A DNA stretch of 64,000 bases. Source: Aphrocallistes beatrix. Its lineage: Eukaryota > Porifera > Hexactinellida > Sceptrulophora > Aphrocallistidae. The DNA lies in assembly GCA_963281255.1 (NCBI GenBank), contig OY725497.1:1302001-1366000 (forward strand), in the 5' to 3' direction. The notes beneath the pieces were generated by a model. The model searched no databases and had not been told where the DNA came from. It saw only the letters and a program-made list of their open reading frames with translations. Of this stretch, positions 54,101-55,735 are shown piece after piece (positions within the stretch are counted from its first letter, which is position 1; each line of letters begins with the position of its first letter). The translations under genes and the position numbers were made by a program.

Positions 54101-55735
54101 GCGATATCTAAAATTCAATATTCTGTTTCACAAATTGATACAGGTTCATTTGATACGAATAAGAATCATATTCCAATTAATAAATTGATTTTTCAACCCA
54201 CACTAAGTTACTATGCAAATTAAATTATTAATAATGAATAAAATTGATGTTGGGAATATAAAAAAGAAAAAATTCTCATTTAAAATGAAATGATGAGCCA
54301 CAAAAAATATATTAGCTATAAGTTAGAACAAGACTGGGATTTTGTCGAAATCCTGCGCCATTACCATGCCAAATATGGGAAATTATTTCATAATTCAGGA
54401 CTGCAGATAGACGGATACGTAATTAATTACAAGTGACTTCGCTTAGTCGGGACACGTTGGTCCCGGATATTTTGTTCCGATTCAGCGGAGTTCCCAATTA
54501 ACCGATGAAATTTAATTTTAGTTTCTATGTATGGGAACCATCCCGTTCCTGGAGACTTGTCCCAATTAAGCAGCTGTGCCGATTAAGCGGAGTTGACTGT
54601 ATTAGTATCTCAAGTTAATAACAAAATGAAAAATATATTATATTGTTGATATCTAGATAAGTTTTCTTCTCGTTGTCAAGAAATAAAGATACGTATGTAG
54701 CAGGGGTTTATCTAGGTGCTCGGCCGGCATTTATAGGTGCTAGCCAGGTATCGTCCGAGGAGCCAGAGTGCTTGCAGTGTGATTCGATTTTGGTGCCGGG
54801 TTGCCACCACACCTGGAATTACTAGATAAACCCCCGTTTGGGTGCCAAATAACTTTTATCACCTTTAAAAAGTGCCGGACTGGATAATCCTAGATAAACT
54901 CATGGTTGTAGTTTGGATCACCGAAGCGGGGACTTTTGTTCGAACTCTGAATGTCGAAGGTAGCGTAGCAATTTGTAACGCAATAGCTCAAGACTTTTTG
55001 TACTAGTATTACTGGATATGAGAATGTCTTATAAATTCGAGTCATGCGACGTGACCTATACCTTCGAATATAAAAAAGATATTCTTGTTAAATCTTACTT
55101 AGTACAATGGTTTATAGCAGGATTTTTCACAAGTCACCAGCTTTAGTGATCCGATTCATCGAGTCATTCAAATAAATCTAGTGGAAAGCCCTGGTTTATA
55201 ACTGTTGAAATTAACACCTTAAGAAAATCAAGGACATTAGAGACAGCTTACTGTATACTACCTCAGATTGTGCTTGAAAGGTTGTGCCATCGGTCAGGTT
55301 ATTAGTTCTGTGTCTTGGCTCTATAGATGTTAATTCAACAGCTTTTTTATGAGCATTTTTAGCCGATACAGTTAAATCATTTATTTCAAATATTGTTGGA
55401 TATTTATCCACATGAAAAGCACATATATTAGTACCAGGTTGCCAGGAGAATAAAGGAGGAAATGAGAGAAATCTCAAATGCCATTCATCAACACCTTTCA
55501 CATTTCCTGGGCGTGTAAATTTATTTGAAATAGAATCTCTTGTAATCATGCCAGGACACCAACCATGTTCAGATAATCCCCAAACTAAAGAATGCAAAGA
55601 AAATCTTTCACAAGTCTCTAATTCTATAATATCATTTTCATCAATGGAATCTTCCTTGAGGTTTGCGTGTGAAGATTTAAAATAAGAAAGAATACTTGTA
55701 TTCTTTGCATTGGCACCTTGCTTATGTTTATTCAT
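1402..55735 (-). CDS. MSH6: DNA mismatch repair protein MSH6 (whole gene, 9 coding exons)
   Basis: MSH6 pairs with MSH2 to form MutS-alpha, the nuclear ATPase that recognises base mismatches and small loops. My exon model is 55735-55262, 31580-30894, 30696-30483, 28647-28165, 28080-27919, 24992-24701, 24553-24028, 23760-23352 and 2084-1402. It totals 3930 nt (1309 residues; human MSH6 has 1360), and the reading phase is consistent at every junction. Visible parts are a PIP-like peptide (residues 12-19), a PWWP-like domain (about 47-108), an acidic linker, the mismatch-reading F-Y-E motif (391-393), the lever and clamp regions, Walker [10 protein letters not shown] (1099-1107), Walker B LVLLDE (1174-1179) and the STHYH switch histidine. 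The MSH6-specific N-terminus and YHMDA motif separate it from MSH2 and MSH3. Introns 1 and 8 exceed 20 kb and are full of transposons. No frameshift or internal stop was seen. Confidence 0.95.
2170..2770. repeat. Degenerate tandem repeat, about 170-bp period, three units
   Basis: The phrase CATTGAGTTA recurs at 2339, 2507 and 2683, with related flanks such as GGTCAA and GTGAAA. This gives spacings of 168 and 176 bp. The units are old and diverged. Confidence 0.5.
2772..3919. other. No gene recognised between satellite and ALYREF
   Basis: This AT-rich part of MSH6 intron 8 includes the region just upstream of ALYREF, where its promoter should lie. A 90-codon open frame at 3174-3446 has no recognisable domain. 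Confidence 0.5.
3920..3980 (+). other. Candidate 5'UTR intron or trans-splice acceptor upstream of ALYREF
   Basis: GTAAGT at 3920 and a pyrimidine-rich acceptor ending GCTCCAG at 3980 bound 61 nt. The acceptor sits 19 nt before the ATG. It could be an ordinary short intron or only the acceptor could be used, with a spliced leader. Nothing here settles which. Confidence 0.45.
4000..4647 (+). CDS. ALYREF: ALYREF / THO complex subunit 4, mRNA export adaptor, nested in MSH6 intron 8
   Basis: ALYREF is a TREX-complex adaptor that binds the helicase UAP56/DDX39B and hands spliced mRNA to the nuclear export receptor. The 215-residue product has the full family layout: an N-terminal UAP56-binding motif (residues 5-18, [14 protein letters not shown]), an RGG-rich segment (about 20-48), one RRM (85-161; RNP2 LNISNL, RNP1 KGTAEVIY), a second Gly/Arg segment (172-186), and the C-terminal UAP56-binding helix (about 199-215, [12 protein letters not shown]). 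The coding sequence has no intron, which could mean a retrocopy, but it is open and its motifs are intact. A 61-nt intron (3920-3980, GTAAGT to CTCCAG) may split the 5'UTR. It is on the strand opposite MSH6, more than 1.9 kb from the flanking exon. Confidence 0.93.
   Translation: MAEEMADLSLEEIIKKTKISRGRGGGRVTRVGRGGSRRGATGQTRGMLRSRPYYPSQNSERLERWQHDMYKGQHGRDRDRYGGSKLNISNLDFGVSDSDIEELFGEFGPVKKAGVHYDFSGRSKGTAEVIYYRYEDAEKAIKQYNGVPLDGRPMKIEIVTGNPSPSSRPNFRRGYSRVGGRGGGRNMSAPKPSKAIPTAEELDAELDKYQAEKEK
4648..6513. other. ALYREF 3' flank and intron sequence, no gene recognised
   Basis: AATAAA hexamers occur near 5071 and 5115 but neither is clearly tied to ALYREF. An open frame at 5414-5722 has no recognisable domain. 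Near 5955-5992 there is the phrase GTTGAGAACCCCTG, which is the right end of a hAT-type element seen complete at 25138-25903. Confidence 0.4.
6514..6680 (-). mobile_element. Short copy of the hairpin-ended repeat (HER) family
   Basis: It begins with the complement of the GC-rich terminus (AAGCGTGCTTCGCTTGCTTG) and ends with the family's CTTCAATC-TTCGTTA segment and a TA tract. Most of the middle is deleted. Confidence 0.6.
6682..7162. mobile_element. Palindromic Tc1/mariner-type MITE, 481 bp
   Basis: The ends CACTAATCGGACAAAAGTAT and its approximate complement are flanked by TA. It contains CCCCATACAAATAGT, also found in the MITEs at 35052 and 42492. Much of the element is self-complementary. 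Confidence 0.7.
7376..8090 (-). mobile_element. Hairpin-ended repeat with 140-bp satellite units
   Basis: It starts inside the GC-rich terminus (CTGCGGGCGCCTGGA), then carries about two tandem units of about 140 bp marked by ATGTCAACCGTTG at 7530 and 7670. It ends with CTTCAATCAATTCGGAC and a TTTTAATATATAAGA segment. The first hairpins are missing. Confidence 0.6.
8942..9868. mobile_element. pogo-like element with an internal minisatellite
   Basis: The ends CAGTACACCCTCGGTTATCC and the complement GGATAATCGAGGGTCTACTG are flanked by TA, as in pogo/Tigger elements. No transposase is present. Most of the body is a short tandem array. Confidence 0.8.
9186..9760. repeat. Minisatellite, about 26 units of 21-22 bp
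   Basis: The unit is ATTTCAGTTATCCGAACACA plus one or two linker bases. Units vary by CCG/CTG and by an extra C or T in the linker. The core TTATCCGAACAC is identical to part of the host element's own terminal repeat. Confidence 0.97.
10385..11018. mobile_element. hAT-like MITE rich in GGTCCGGC palindromes
   Basis: The left end CAGTGGCGTAGCACTG and right end GCCGGCCCTG suggest a hAT-type element. I could not confirm a clean 8-bp duplication. The motif GGTCCGGCCAAAGCCGGACC and variants recur several times between 10725 and 11000 and would form strong hairpins. Confidence 0.5.
11035..11310. repeat. Short inverted and direct repeats (AACAATTATGCAAAATTGTT; GGTCC..GGACC)
   Basis: Palindromic CAATTATGCAAAATTG words occur several times at 11035-11175. 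Then TTTGGTCCAGGGGACCAAT and TTGGTCCGGGGGACCAT bound about 110 bp. A related GGTCC/GGACC pair is at 37450-37550. Confidence 0.5.
11694..12003. mobile_element. pogo-like MITE, 310 bp, TA duplication
   Basis: The ends CAGTACACCCTCGATAGTCC and the complement of GCGAGGGTGTACTG are flanked by TA. The left end has internal repeats of AATCCGAACC. A second copy begins at 63897 and is cut by the window end. Confidence 0.8.
12063..12907. mobile_element. TIR element with repeated AGGGTAATTRYAATTACCCT motif
   Basis: The ends CAGGGTATCTGTAAAATC and its complement are flanked by TA. Each end carries about three or four copies of a near-palindrome, AGGGTAATTGTAATTACCCT on the left and its complement on the right. 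No coding sequence was seen inside. Confidence 0.75.
12935..13510. repeat. Low-complexity (GAATT)/(GATTT) tract
   Basis: Irregular runs of GAATTGAATTGATTTGAATT fill this stretch. It is interrupted at about 13158-13332 by a separate sequence starting CCGTATATACTCGAATAG and ending CTACGG. That start resembles the end of the MITE at 59872. Confidence 0.8.
13640..13790. repeat. Isolated 140-bp satellite unit, inverted
   Basis: TTGTTTACAATAGATAAATAAAG is the complement of the unit seen at 7440-7700 and 8400-8820, and GACCTGGGGTTTTGGGG corresponds to its CCCCAAAACCCC part. It stands without the hairpin terminus. Confidence 0.45.
13800..14250. other. No feature recognised
   Basis: AT-rich intron sequence. 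I see neither coding signal nor clear repeat structure. Confidence 0.5.
14260..14640. mobile_element. Candidate element with repeated TTGCGTACA ends
   Basis: The left side has TTTGCGTACA at three or four spots (14268-14335). The right side has the complement TTGTACGCAAG near 14622. The layout matches the two elements at 14648 and 28935. Its exact ends are uncertain. Confidence 0.35.
14648..15018. mobile_element. Candidate element with GGCATTTGTCCGAC repeats at both ends
   Basis: The left end GGAGCGCCTGCATTTGTCCG continues into repeated GGCATTTGTCCGACTAC. The right end is the complement (GGACAAATGCAGCGCC). The interior has the recurring word AAAATGCC/AAAATGCT. The architecture matches the 647-bp element at 28935. 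Confidence 0.55.
15283..16472 (-). mobile_element. Internally deleted hAT transposon, 1.19 kb, perfect 8-bp TSD
   Basis: The ends TAGGGCTTACAATCCCG and the complement of CGGGATTGTAAATCCTA are flanked by AGTACATG at 15275-15282 and 16473-16480. Two coding remnants on the minus strand are the transposase N-terminus and the C-terminal dimerisation region. The catalytic middle is gone, so the copy cannot move itself. Confidence 0.88.
15462..16113 (-). pseudogene. hAT transposase remnant (N-terminus and C-terminal dimerisation domain)
   Basis: At 16113-15811 a frame begins [15 protein letters not shown], with a Ser/Thr-rich linker. At 15734-15462 a frame contains [20 protein letters not shown], which matches the hAT C-terminal dimerisation motif, followed by RLNHC. 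The DDE core between them is missing. It lies within the element with 8-bp TSD at 15283-16472. Confidence 0.8.
16508..17066. mobile_element. Satellite-bearing element (155-bp units) with short (ATGT)n
   Basis: The left end TAGTGCAGCTCATATAGGG and the complement of the right end (TAGTGCAGCTCCAGATAGTG) form short inverted repeats. Next come ATGT repeats (about four units), a unique segment (GCGCGCTACTGCGAAATC) and about two 155-bp units. The right end carries a hairpin CGGTCTGTCGACCG. Other copies are at 19945-23116, 46665-47522 and 50022-50370. Confidence 0.65.
17067..17474. repeat. Sequence partly complementary to 15090-15250
   Basis: CCATGGTATCAGTAATAGAG and CCCAAACAAGTCATTGTGTG here are complements of segments at 15130-15225, in rearranged order. 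The two stretches flank the hAT and satellite elements between them. No coding function is seen. Confidence 0.5.
17475..17830. mobile_element. hAT-like MITE with GGTTAACC-rich ends, 356 bp
   Basis: The left end CAAGGCTGGATTCGGTTAAC and the complement of the right end (CAGGGCTGGGGTTGGTTAAC) match well. ACTAGAT(C) lies on both sides, a 7-8 bp duplication. TCGGTTAACCGGTTAACCGC occurs near both ends. Confidence 0.75.
18151..18182. repeat. (ATT)n microsatellite
   Basis: About ten ATT units. This is typical of the 3' tail of L2-type LINEs, which fits the minus-strand RT remnant just upstream at 18421-18700. Confidence 0.9.
18421..18700 (-). pseudogene. L2/CR1-type LINE reverse-transcriptase fragment
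   Basis: The minus strand encodes RT motif A ([18 protein letters not shown]) near 18690-18640, GSVLGP near 18540, and FLLYISPI followed by IYADDTQLF (motif C) near 18440. The parts are in different frames, so it is a dead, short fragment. Confidence 0.8.
18819..19148 (-). pseudogene. hAT transposase C-terminal fragment
   Basis: This 109-codon frame contains [29 protein letters not shown] and [19 protein letters not shown]. These are the standard hAT C-terminal dimerisation motifs. No catalytic core or termini are visible nearby. Confidence 0.85.
19365..19720 (+). pseudogene. L2/CR1-type LINE RT C-terminal fragment
   Basis: The frame at 19338-19538 contains [17 protein letters not shown], and the following sequence in other frames gives [14 protein letters not shown] and LKTYLFTF. 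These match the thumb/C-terminal part of L2/CR1 proteins (LHWLP..RI.FKI, RSLRS, FK..LKT.LF). Frames are broken. Confidence 0.7.
19945..23116. mobile_element. 155-bp satellite element interrupted by a 2.3-kb palindrome
   Basis: The left part (19945-20580) has four units marked by CTCAAC(G/A)(A/G)CTAAT near 20021, 20176, 20333 and 20485. The right part (22897-23116) has one unit and the family's right terminus (GGAGCTGCACTATCGCTCTG). The palindrome at 20581-22896 sits between them. Confidence 0.6.
20581..22896. mobile_element. Long palindromic (foldback) element, 2.3 kb
   Basis: The ends TGGGGAATTCCATGTC and GACATGGAATTCCCCA start arms of about 840 bp that are almost perfectly complementary (20581-21419 with 22064-22896). 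The inner part (21420-22063) is a short version of the ATAGC-type foldback family seen at 28861, 33839 and 59251. Its left inner arm is longer than the right. It is flanked by TA. Confidence 0.9.
23352..23760 (-). CDS. MSH6: MSH6 exon 8: lever end to start of the ATPase domain
   Basis: This exon encodes residues 947-1083. It runs [19 protein letters not shown], then [23 protein letters not shown] and [11 protein letters not shown] to [12 protein letters not shown], just before the Walker A segment. The acceptor is AATTTTAATAG before 23760. The 3' end is ambiguous: a GC donor (GGAG/GCAAGT after 23352) or a weaker GT donor four bases on (GGCAA/GTTAAC after 23348). Confidence 0.92.
24028..24553 (-). 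CDS. MSH6: MSH6 exon 7: clamp region
   Basis: This exon encodes residues 771-946, including [19 protein letters not shown], which matches the MSH6-conserved HPDSRAIMYEETTYSKKKI, and the charged coiled clamp ([20 protein letters not shown]). The acceptor is AAATTAAATAG before 24553 and the donor GAG/GTATGA after 24028, phase 0. Confidence 0.93.
24701..24992 (-). CDS. MSH6: MSH6 exon 6: lever domain start
   Basis: This exon encodes residues 674-771, including [32 protein letters not shown] and [10 protein letters not shown], all classic MutS lever-domain segments. The acceptor is AACTACTAG before 24992 and the donor GGAA/GTAAGT after 24701, phase 2. Confidence 0.93.
25138..25903. mobile_element. 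hAT-type element in MSH6 intron 5
   Basis: The ends CAGGGATTCTCAAACTTTTA and GGTTGAGAACCCCTG are flanked by CTTTAGAG and CTTTAGTG (7 of 8 bases). Most of its inside is a hairpin-ended repeat inserted at about 25277. Confidence 0.75.
25277..25811 (+). mobile_element. Hairpin-ended repeat (HER) copy in MSH6 intron 5
   Basis: It runs from CTACTATTAAAACTCGATTA through CTGTAACGAATTGATTGAAG to the GC-rich end with CTCTGGCGGACACTTTGTGT and GCGAAGCGCGCTTG-like sequence. It carries two TGACGTCA octamers and one TGACTCA heptamer. Confidence 0.75.
26405..26792. mobile_element. mariner-like MITE with about 95-bp TIRs, 388 bp
   Basis: The ends CAGGGTGGTCCACGGATAAT and its complement are flanked by TA. 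The arms continue as complementary sequence (TTTTAGGAATGATCACTCGT). It lies in MSH6 intron 5. Confidence 0.85.
26807..27195. mobile_element. Tc1-type MITE, 389 bp
   Basis: The ends CACTGCCTGGCCATAAGTAT and the complement of GGCCAGGCAGTG are present, with TA on the left and TGTA on the right. Its ends are related to those of the MITEs at 35052 and 42492. Confidence 0.7.
27196..27702 (+). mobile_element. Hairpin-ended repeat (HER) copy in MSH6 intron 5
   Basis: It starts with a TA tract and GTAACGAATTGATTGAAG and ends with three GC-rich hairpin sequences: GGCGCCCAAAGGGCGCC, GGCGGACACAAAGTGTCCGC(C) and the CGCGCAGCGC..GCGAAGCGCG segment. It directly follows the MITE at 26807-27195. Confidence 0.8.
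27919..28080 (-). CDS. MSH6: MSH6 exon 5 (small exon after an 84-nt intron)
   Basis: This 162-nt exon has no ATG of its own and is easily missed. It reads [19 protein letters not shown] and ends [17 protein letters not shown], matching the human stretch GEKSELALSALGGCVFYL to FEEYIPLD. The acceptor is TGTTATTTAG before 28080 and the donor ACAA/GTTAGT after 27919. Both ends are phase 1, so the frame continues correctly into exon 6. Confidence 0.85.
28165..28647 (-). CDS. MSH6: MSH6 exon 4: connector domain
   Basis: This exon encodes about residues 459-620, starting [19 protein letters not shown] (human: VVRREICRIITKGT). It contains [20 protein letters not shown], whose human counterpart is [20 protein letters not shown], and PAQVLYE and FWDSSKTL. 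The acceptor is GTTTATAG before 28647 and the donor CTTG/GTTTGT after 28165. Confidence 0.93.
28861..30249. mobile_element. Foldback element of the ATAGC family in MSH6 intron 3
   Basis: The ends ATAGCCCTCTGTCTATAAGG and the complement of ATACAGAGGGCTAT are flanked by AGTCAATCC and GGTCAATCA (7 central bases shared). The arms are complementary up to a centre near 29845. A 647-bp element is inserted in the left arm. Confidence 0.85.
28935..29581. mobile_element. 647-bp element with repeated GTTAGTCCTAC motif and 9-bp TSD
   Basis: GGTTTTAAC lies on both sides (28926-28934 and 29582-29590). The ends GAGGCGCCTGCGTTAGTCCT and the complement of AGGACTAACGACGCGTCCCC match. Inside, GGCATTAGTCCTAC-like words repeat near both ends and AAAATGCTGC/AAAATGCC words repeat in the middle. 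It also has C-runs near 29066-29125. Confidence 0.8.
30483..30696 (-). CDS. MSH6: MSH6 exon 3: mismatch-binding F-Y-E segment
   Basis: This exon begins [12 protein letters not shown], the signature MSH6 mismatch-recognition motif: the Phe stacks on the mispaired base and the Glu contacts it. It continues through [15 protein letters not shown] and [12 protein letters not shown]. The acceptor is TTTTTTCAG before 30696 and the donor CAGG/GTATTC after 30483. The exon ends in phase 1 with a split Gly codon completed by exon 4. Confidence 0.95.
30894..31580 (-). CDS. MSH6: MSH6 exon 2: acidic/basic linker and start of the MutS core
   Basis: This exon encodes residues 159-387. The first two thirds are low-complexity acidic and Lys/Arg-rich sequence (for example [13 protein letters not shown]), as in the MSH6 linker. 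The end ([21 protein letters not shown]) matches the conserved segment just before the mismatch-binding domain. The acceptor is TTTCATTTAG before 31580 and the donor AAG/GTAATA after 30894, both phase 0. Confidence 0.93.
31831..32133 (-). CDS. Unrecognised open frame, possibly two small exons
   Basis: The minus strand has [17 protein letters not shown], then a possible donor (TCAG/GTAATT at about 32083) and acceptor (GGAAAAG at about 32021). A second block of about 55 residues follows ([34 protein letters not shown]). The composition looks protein-like, but I do not recognise the family. It lies in MSH6 intron 1 just upstream of exon 2 and is not needed for the MSH6 frame. It could be a small nested gene, a processed fragment or chance. 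Confidence 0.3.
   Translation of the reverse strand: MEQLHTLLTLKHSASSGNCQIQNISIDNCLFGLFHFSLPCCPWKRGDLITLERVKEITSKYNYAVHSSLVLDPPQRRVMLHRPERRDYSHYSLAVPELME
32525..33210 (+). pseudogene. Decayed MULE-like transposase
   Basis: Open blocks in different frames give [18 protein letters not shown] followed by LYYA (about 33013-33090) and then [10 protein letters not shown] (about 33118-33150). As I recall, a DATGS..KI..LYYA then PVAEM..SDQ order is typical of a group of animal MULE-type transposases. An upstream block at 32525-32737 (71 codons) may be its N-terminal part. Frames are broken several times. Confidence 0.5.
33839..34896. mobile_element. Foldback element of the ATAGC family, 1058 bp
   Basis: The ends ATAGCCTACTATAGTAAGGC and the complement of TTTAGTAGGCTAT are flanked by GGTCCAGCC and GGTCCAGCA (8 of 9 bases). 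The arms are complementary over nearly the whole length around a centre near 34368. Confidence 0.9.
35052..35514. mobile_element. Near-perfect palindromic Tc1-type MITE, 463 bp
   Basis: The ends CACTGCCTGAACATAAGTAT and the complement of TTTTGTTCAGGCAGTG are flanked by TA. The whole element is close to self-complementary. Its sister copy is at 42492-42952. Confidence 0.88.
35884..36781. mobile_element. TIR element with 9-bp TSD, 898 bp
   Basis: ATTATCAAA lies on both sides (35875-35883 and 36782-36790). The ends CGGCTTACTTATATATCGGC and its complement extend about 60 bp and contain an internal palindrome (CCGATACTATCGG). A 9-bp TSD suggests a MULE-related MITE. Confidence 0.88.
36782..37128. 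repeat. Degenerate tandem repeat flanking the 898-bp element
   Basis: Related phrases recur on both sides of the element: GTCCAGA-ATTCCCTGGA near 35850 and 37055, GGGACGAATAATAAGCC and GGGATGAATGATTATCC at 36822 and 36953. The element probably inserted into this array. Confidence 0.4.
37129..37313. mobile_element. TIR MITE, 185 bp, TA duplication
   Basis: The ends CAGTCAGGGTCGCTTATTGT and the complement of AGTGACCCTGACTG are flanked by TA. A second copy is at 62849-63032. Confidence 0.85.
37852..38818 (+). pseudogene. Retroviral-type integrase remnant with GPY motif (Ginger or Ty3/gypsy)
   Basis: Broken frames give an HHCC zinc-binding head (MHDNLGH, YYWPKC, DCDRC), the catalytic start (GMDLTGPL, then VDHFTKWVE one frame over), [12 protein letters not shown] at about 38397-38433, and a C-terminal GPY-type module ([20 protein letters not shown]). 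No reverse transcriptase or LTR is visible near it. That suggests a Ginger-type DNA transposon, though a truncated Ty3/gypsy element remains possible. It has frameshifts and stops (for example TGA near 38253). Confidence 0.75.
39218..39650 (+). pseudogene. Unrecognised coding remnant between integrase and LINE
   Basis: Two adjoining frames read [20 protein letters not shown] and, from 39436, [20 protein letters not shown] recognise no domain. The location suggests a further part of the same transposon as the integrase, interrupted by the LINE at about 39655. Confidence 0.35.
39655..41216 (+). pseudogene. L2-like LINE reverse transcriptase, nearly intact
   Basis: Reverse transcriptase would copy the element's RNA into the genome at a nick. 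The frame shows [43 protein letters not shown], motif [15 protein letters not shown], motif [18 protein letters not shown] and motif C YADD at 40351-40362. The C-terminal part ([39 protein letters not shown]) continues in another frame, so there is one frameshift near 40905-40920. A TAG stop at 41114-41116 interrupts the last block ([20 protein letters not shown]). Only these two defects were noticed in the retained part. Confidence 0.88.
39655..41402 (+). mobile_element. L2-like LINE, 5'-truncated, with RT and 3' tail
   Basis: A long RT frame is followed by the tail GCGCTATATAAATGTATATT plus (ATT)n, a 3' end characteristic of L2-clade LINEs. The 5' end with the endonuclease is missing. The body is clearly richer in C and G than its surroundings, which fits a recent arrival. 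Confidence 0.85.
41404..41760 (+). pseudogene. Coding remnant downstream of the LINE, possible cysteine-protease-like C-terminus
   Basis: The frame to 41709 includes [17 protein letters not shown] and [10 protein letters not shown]. One frame over it continues [10 protein letters not shown]. The pattern SNHF then W..YDGM resembles the histidine region of USP-like papain-fold proteases carried by some transposons. This is weak evidence. The block may continue the frame broken by the LINE at 39655. Confidence 0.3.
41761..42490. other. No feature recognised
   Basis: AT-rich part of MSH6 intron 1, without coding signal or repeats that I can name. Confidence 0.5.
42492..42952. mobile_element. Palindromic Tc1-type MITE next to a Tc1 transposase
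   Basis: This sister copy of 35052-35514 has the ends CACTCCCTGAACAAAAGTAT and the complement of TTTTGTTCAGGCAGTG. TA precedes it. The right flank is GATATA rather than a clean TA. Confidence 0.85.
42957..44107 (+). pseudogene. Tc1-like transposase, degraded (D-E spacing 35)
   Basis: Tc1 transposases cut and paste an element at TA. An N-terminal helix-turn-helix ([20 protein letters not shown]) lies at about 43009-43073. The catalytic core follows: VVFSDESPF near 43420, [12 protein letters not shown] near 43725 and [16 protein letters not shown] near 43820. I count 35 residues between the second D and the E (classic Tc1 has 34). Several stops interrupt it. A possible right terminus (TTTCGGGACATAGTGTA) lies at 44091-44107, but I did not find its left partner. 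Confidence 0.8.
44108..44377. other. No gene recognised
   Basis: A 79-codon open frame at 44179-44418 has no recognisable domain and runs into the next element. Confidence 0.4.
44378..44552. mobile_element. hAT-like MITE, 175 bp
   Basis: The ends CAGGTTGCCGTTGGAATGGA and the complement of CATTCCCACAGCAACCCTG are flanked by TCATTTTG and TAATTTTG (7 of 8). The body repeats GTGGGAATTCC-type words in both orientations. Confidence 0.75.
44553..44740. repeat. Degraded end of an ATAGC-family foldback element
   Basis: ATACATTCCTAAGC, TTTAGGCCAATTTTGCAT and ATCCCTGGTC occur in the same order as in the right arm at 34780-34860. The copy is old and incomplete. Confidence 0.5.
45043..45524. mobile_element. 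Palindromic element, 482 bp
   Basis: AACATTCGGTGAAATGGGTC and the complement of GATCCATTTCAGCGAATGTT form the outer arms. Inner parts also pair (GCAAAATTTCCAACCTC with GAGGTTGGAAATTGTGC). No target duplication was clear. Confidence 0.7.
45525..46664. other. No feature recognised
   Basis: AT-rich part of MSH6 intron 1. Short open frames (for example 45636-45824) have no recognisable domain. Confidence 0.5.
46722..47240. repeat. (GTAT)n microsatellite, about 130 units
   Basis: This nearly perfect tetranucleotide run of about 519 bp has only two obvious substitutions, near 47007 and 47157. It opens every frame that lacks a stop, so the long reading frames here are not genes. Confidence 0.99.
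47242..47382. mobile_element. TIR MITE inserted in the microsatellite, 141 bp
   Basis: The ends CAGTGGAATTCGCTTATTAG and the complement of CTAATAAGCAAATTCCACTG are flanked by TA. The GTAT tract resumes after it to about 47397. Confidence 0.85.
47523..48060 (-). mobile_element. Hairpin-ended repeat with 140-bp satellite units
   Basis: It starts with CGGTTCGCTTGCTTGCGCTG and CAGACACTGCGTGTC, carries two satellite units (CCCCATGTCAACYGTTG near 47723 and 47866), and ends CTTCAATCAATTCGGAC and TTTTAATATATAAGATAT. Confidence 0.7.
48061..48780 (+). mobile_element. Hairpin-ended repeat, forward copy with a nested MITE
   Basis: It begins CTGTAACGAATTGATTGAAG and ends with the GC-rich hairpins at 48780. 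A 206-bp MITE with 8-bp TSD lies inside at 48442-48647. Confidence 0.8.
48442..48647. mobile_element. hAT-type MITE, 206 bp, perfect 8-bp TSD
   Basis: TGACAGAC lies at 48434-48441 and 48648-48655. The ends CATGGGTTTATCTAGG and the complement of CCTAGATAAACCCCTG match. Its second copy is at 54701-54904. Confidence 0.9.
48781..49043 (-). mobile_element. Hairpin-ended repeat, 3'-truncated copy inverted next to the forward copy
   Basis: It starts in the middle (AAAATTTCAGCCTTCT), ends CTTCAATCAATTCGTTACAG, then a TA tract and CCTTACTATTAAAACTCG. Together with 48061-48780 it forms an inverted pair without a second GC terminus. Confidence 0.7.
49056..49471. mobile_element. TIR MITE with repeated ACCGTTATA motif, 416 bp
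   Basis: The ends CAGTGGAACCTGTCTATAAC and the complement of GTTATAGCAGGTTCGACTG are flanked by TA. The word GACCGTTATANACAGGT occurs many times in both orientations. Confidence 0.8.
49485..50021 (-). mobile_element. Hairpin-ended repeat (HER), complete-looking copy
   Basis: In reverse order it has the GC terminus (GCGCGCTTCGCTTGCTTGCG), GGCGGACACTTTGTGTCCGC and GGAGGCTCCCTTCGGTCGCC. The body with TGACGTCA sites follows, then CTTCAATCAATTCGTTACAG and CGAGTTTTAATAGTAAGG. Confidence 0.8.
50022..50370. repeat. 155-bp satellite units, partial element copy
   Basis: TTTAACACTACCGCCGCAAAG and CTCAACGACTAATGTAAG then CTCAACGGCTAATATAGG mark two units of the family at 16508 and 19945. The right end stops at the MULE remnant. 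Confidence 0.7.
50321..51281 (-). pseudogene. MULE transposase with FLYWCH-type zinc finger, deleted and broken
   Basis: Mutator-like transposases make about 9-bp target duplications. The minus strand encodes a FLYWCH finger ([14 protein letters not shown]; one base shift; then [24 protein letters not shown]). Next come the catalytic start ([25 protein letters not shown]) and a C-terminal block ([39 protein letters not shown]). From 51121 the frame is continuous except for TAG at 50915-50917 and a stop at 50567-50569. A large piece between the DGTF block and YFEKTYVG is missing, so it is inactive. Confidence 0.88.
51282..52040. repeat. Old repeat with a second copy at 53670
   Basis: GTGCAATTCAGCTGTCAAAA, TTTTAAACATCGTTATCTGC and AATGCTATTTTTTGA at 51690-51820 recur at 53670-53810 in the same orientation. 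The rest of the stretch has no feature that I can name. Confidence 0.6.
52041..53095. mobile_element. Foldback-like element with about 200-bp inverted arms
   Basis: GATGTTGGTACTAGCCAATG at 52044 and its near-complement ending at 53091 start arms that pair to about 52245 and 52905. The arms share GGTGCGAGAATGTG and its complement. The centre includes an AT-rich segment with a related GTAGATTC-type satellite scrap near 52260. Confidence 0.7.
53399..53560 (-). pseudogene. Ty3/gypsy reverse-transcriptase fragment
   Basis: The minus strand reads [20 protein letters not shown] and continues TLKDILDNI. This matches the conserved RT block in Ty3/gypsy elements (W.FC.DYR.LN..T and .DDLLD.L). It is too short to assign a lineage, and no LTR is seen. 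Confidence 0.8.
53561..54429. other. Intron 1 sequence, one old repeat copy
   Basis: Apart from the repeat shared with 51690-51820, I see no gene or clear element here. Confidence 0.5.
54430..54599. mobile_element. Diverged copy of the pogo-like MITE
   Basis: CAAGTGACTTCGCTTAGTCG and the complement of GATTAAGCGGAGTTGACTG are flanked by TA. The layout is that of the 497-667 copy. Confidence 0.7.
54701..54904. mobile_element. hAT-type MITE, second copy of the 206-bp family
   Basis: The ends CAGGGGTTTATCTAGG and the complement of CCTAGATAAACTCATG match 48442-48647. The flanking octamers are not identical. Confidence 0.8.
54905..55261. other. Start of MSH6 intron 1, no feature recognised
   Basis: This sequence follows the exon 1 donor on the minus strand. 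I see no repeat or coding signal. Confidence 0.5.
55262..55735 (-). CDS. MSH6: MSH6 exon 1: PIP-like motif and PWWP-like domain
   Basis: This exon encodes residues 1-158. Residues 12-19 (NTSILSYF) resemble the PCNA-binding box that opens MSH6 proteins, with N in place of the usual Q. Residues 47-108 align with the human MSH6 PWWP domain ([15 protein letters not shown] against LVWAKMEGYPWWPCLV), though the PWWP signature itself is degraded. The donor is GAG/GTAGTA after 55262, phase 0. It joins exon 2 to read FQAQSE/SDDEVQ, the start of the acidic linker. A strong acceptor (pyrimidine-rich tract ending TTTTAG at 55744) lies 8 nt before the ATG. Confidence 0.85.
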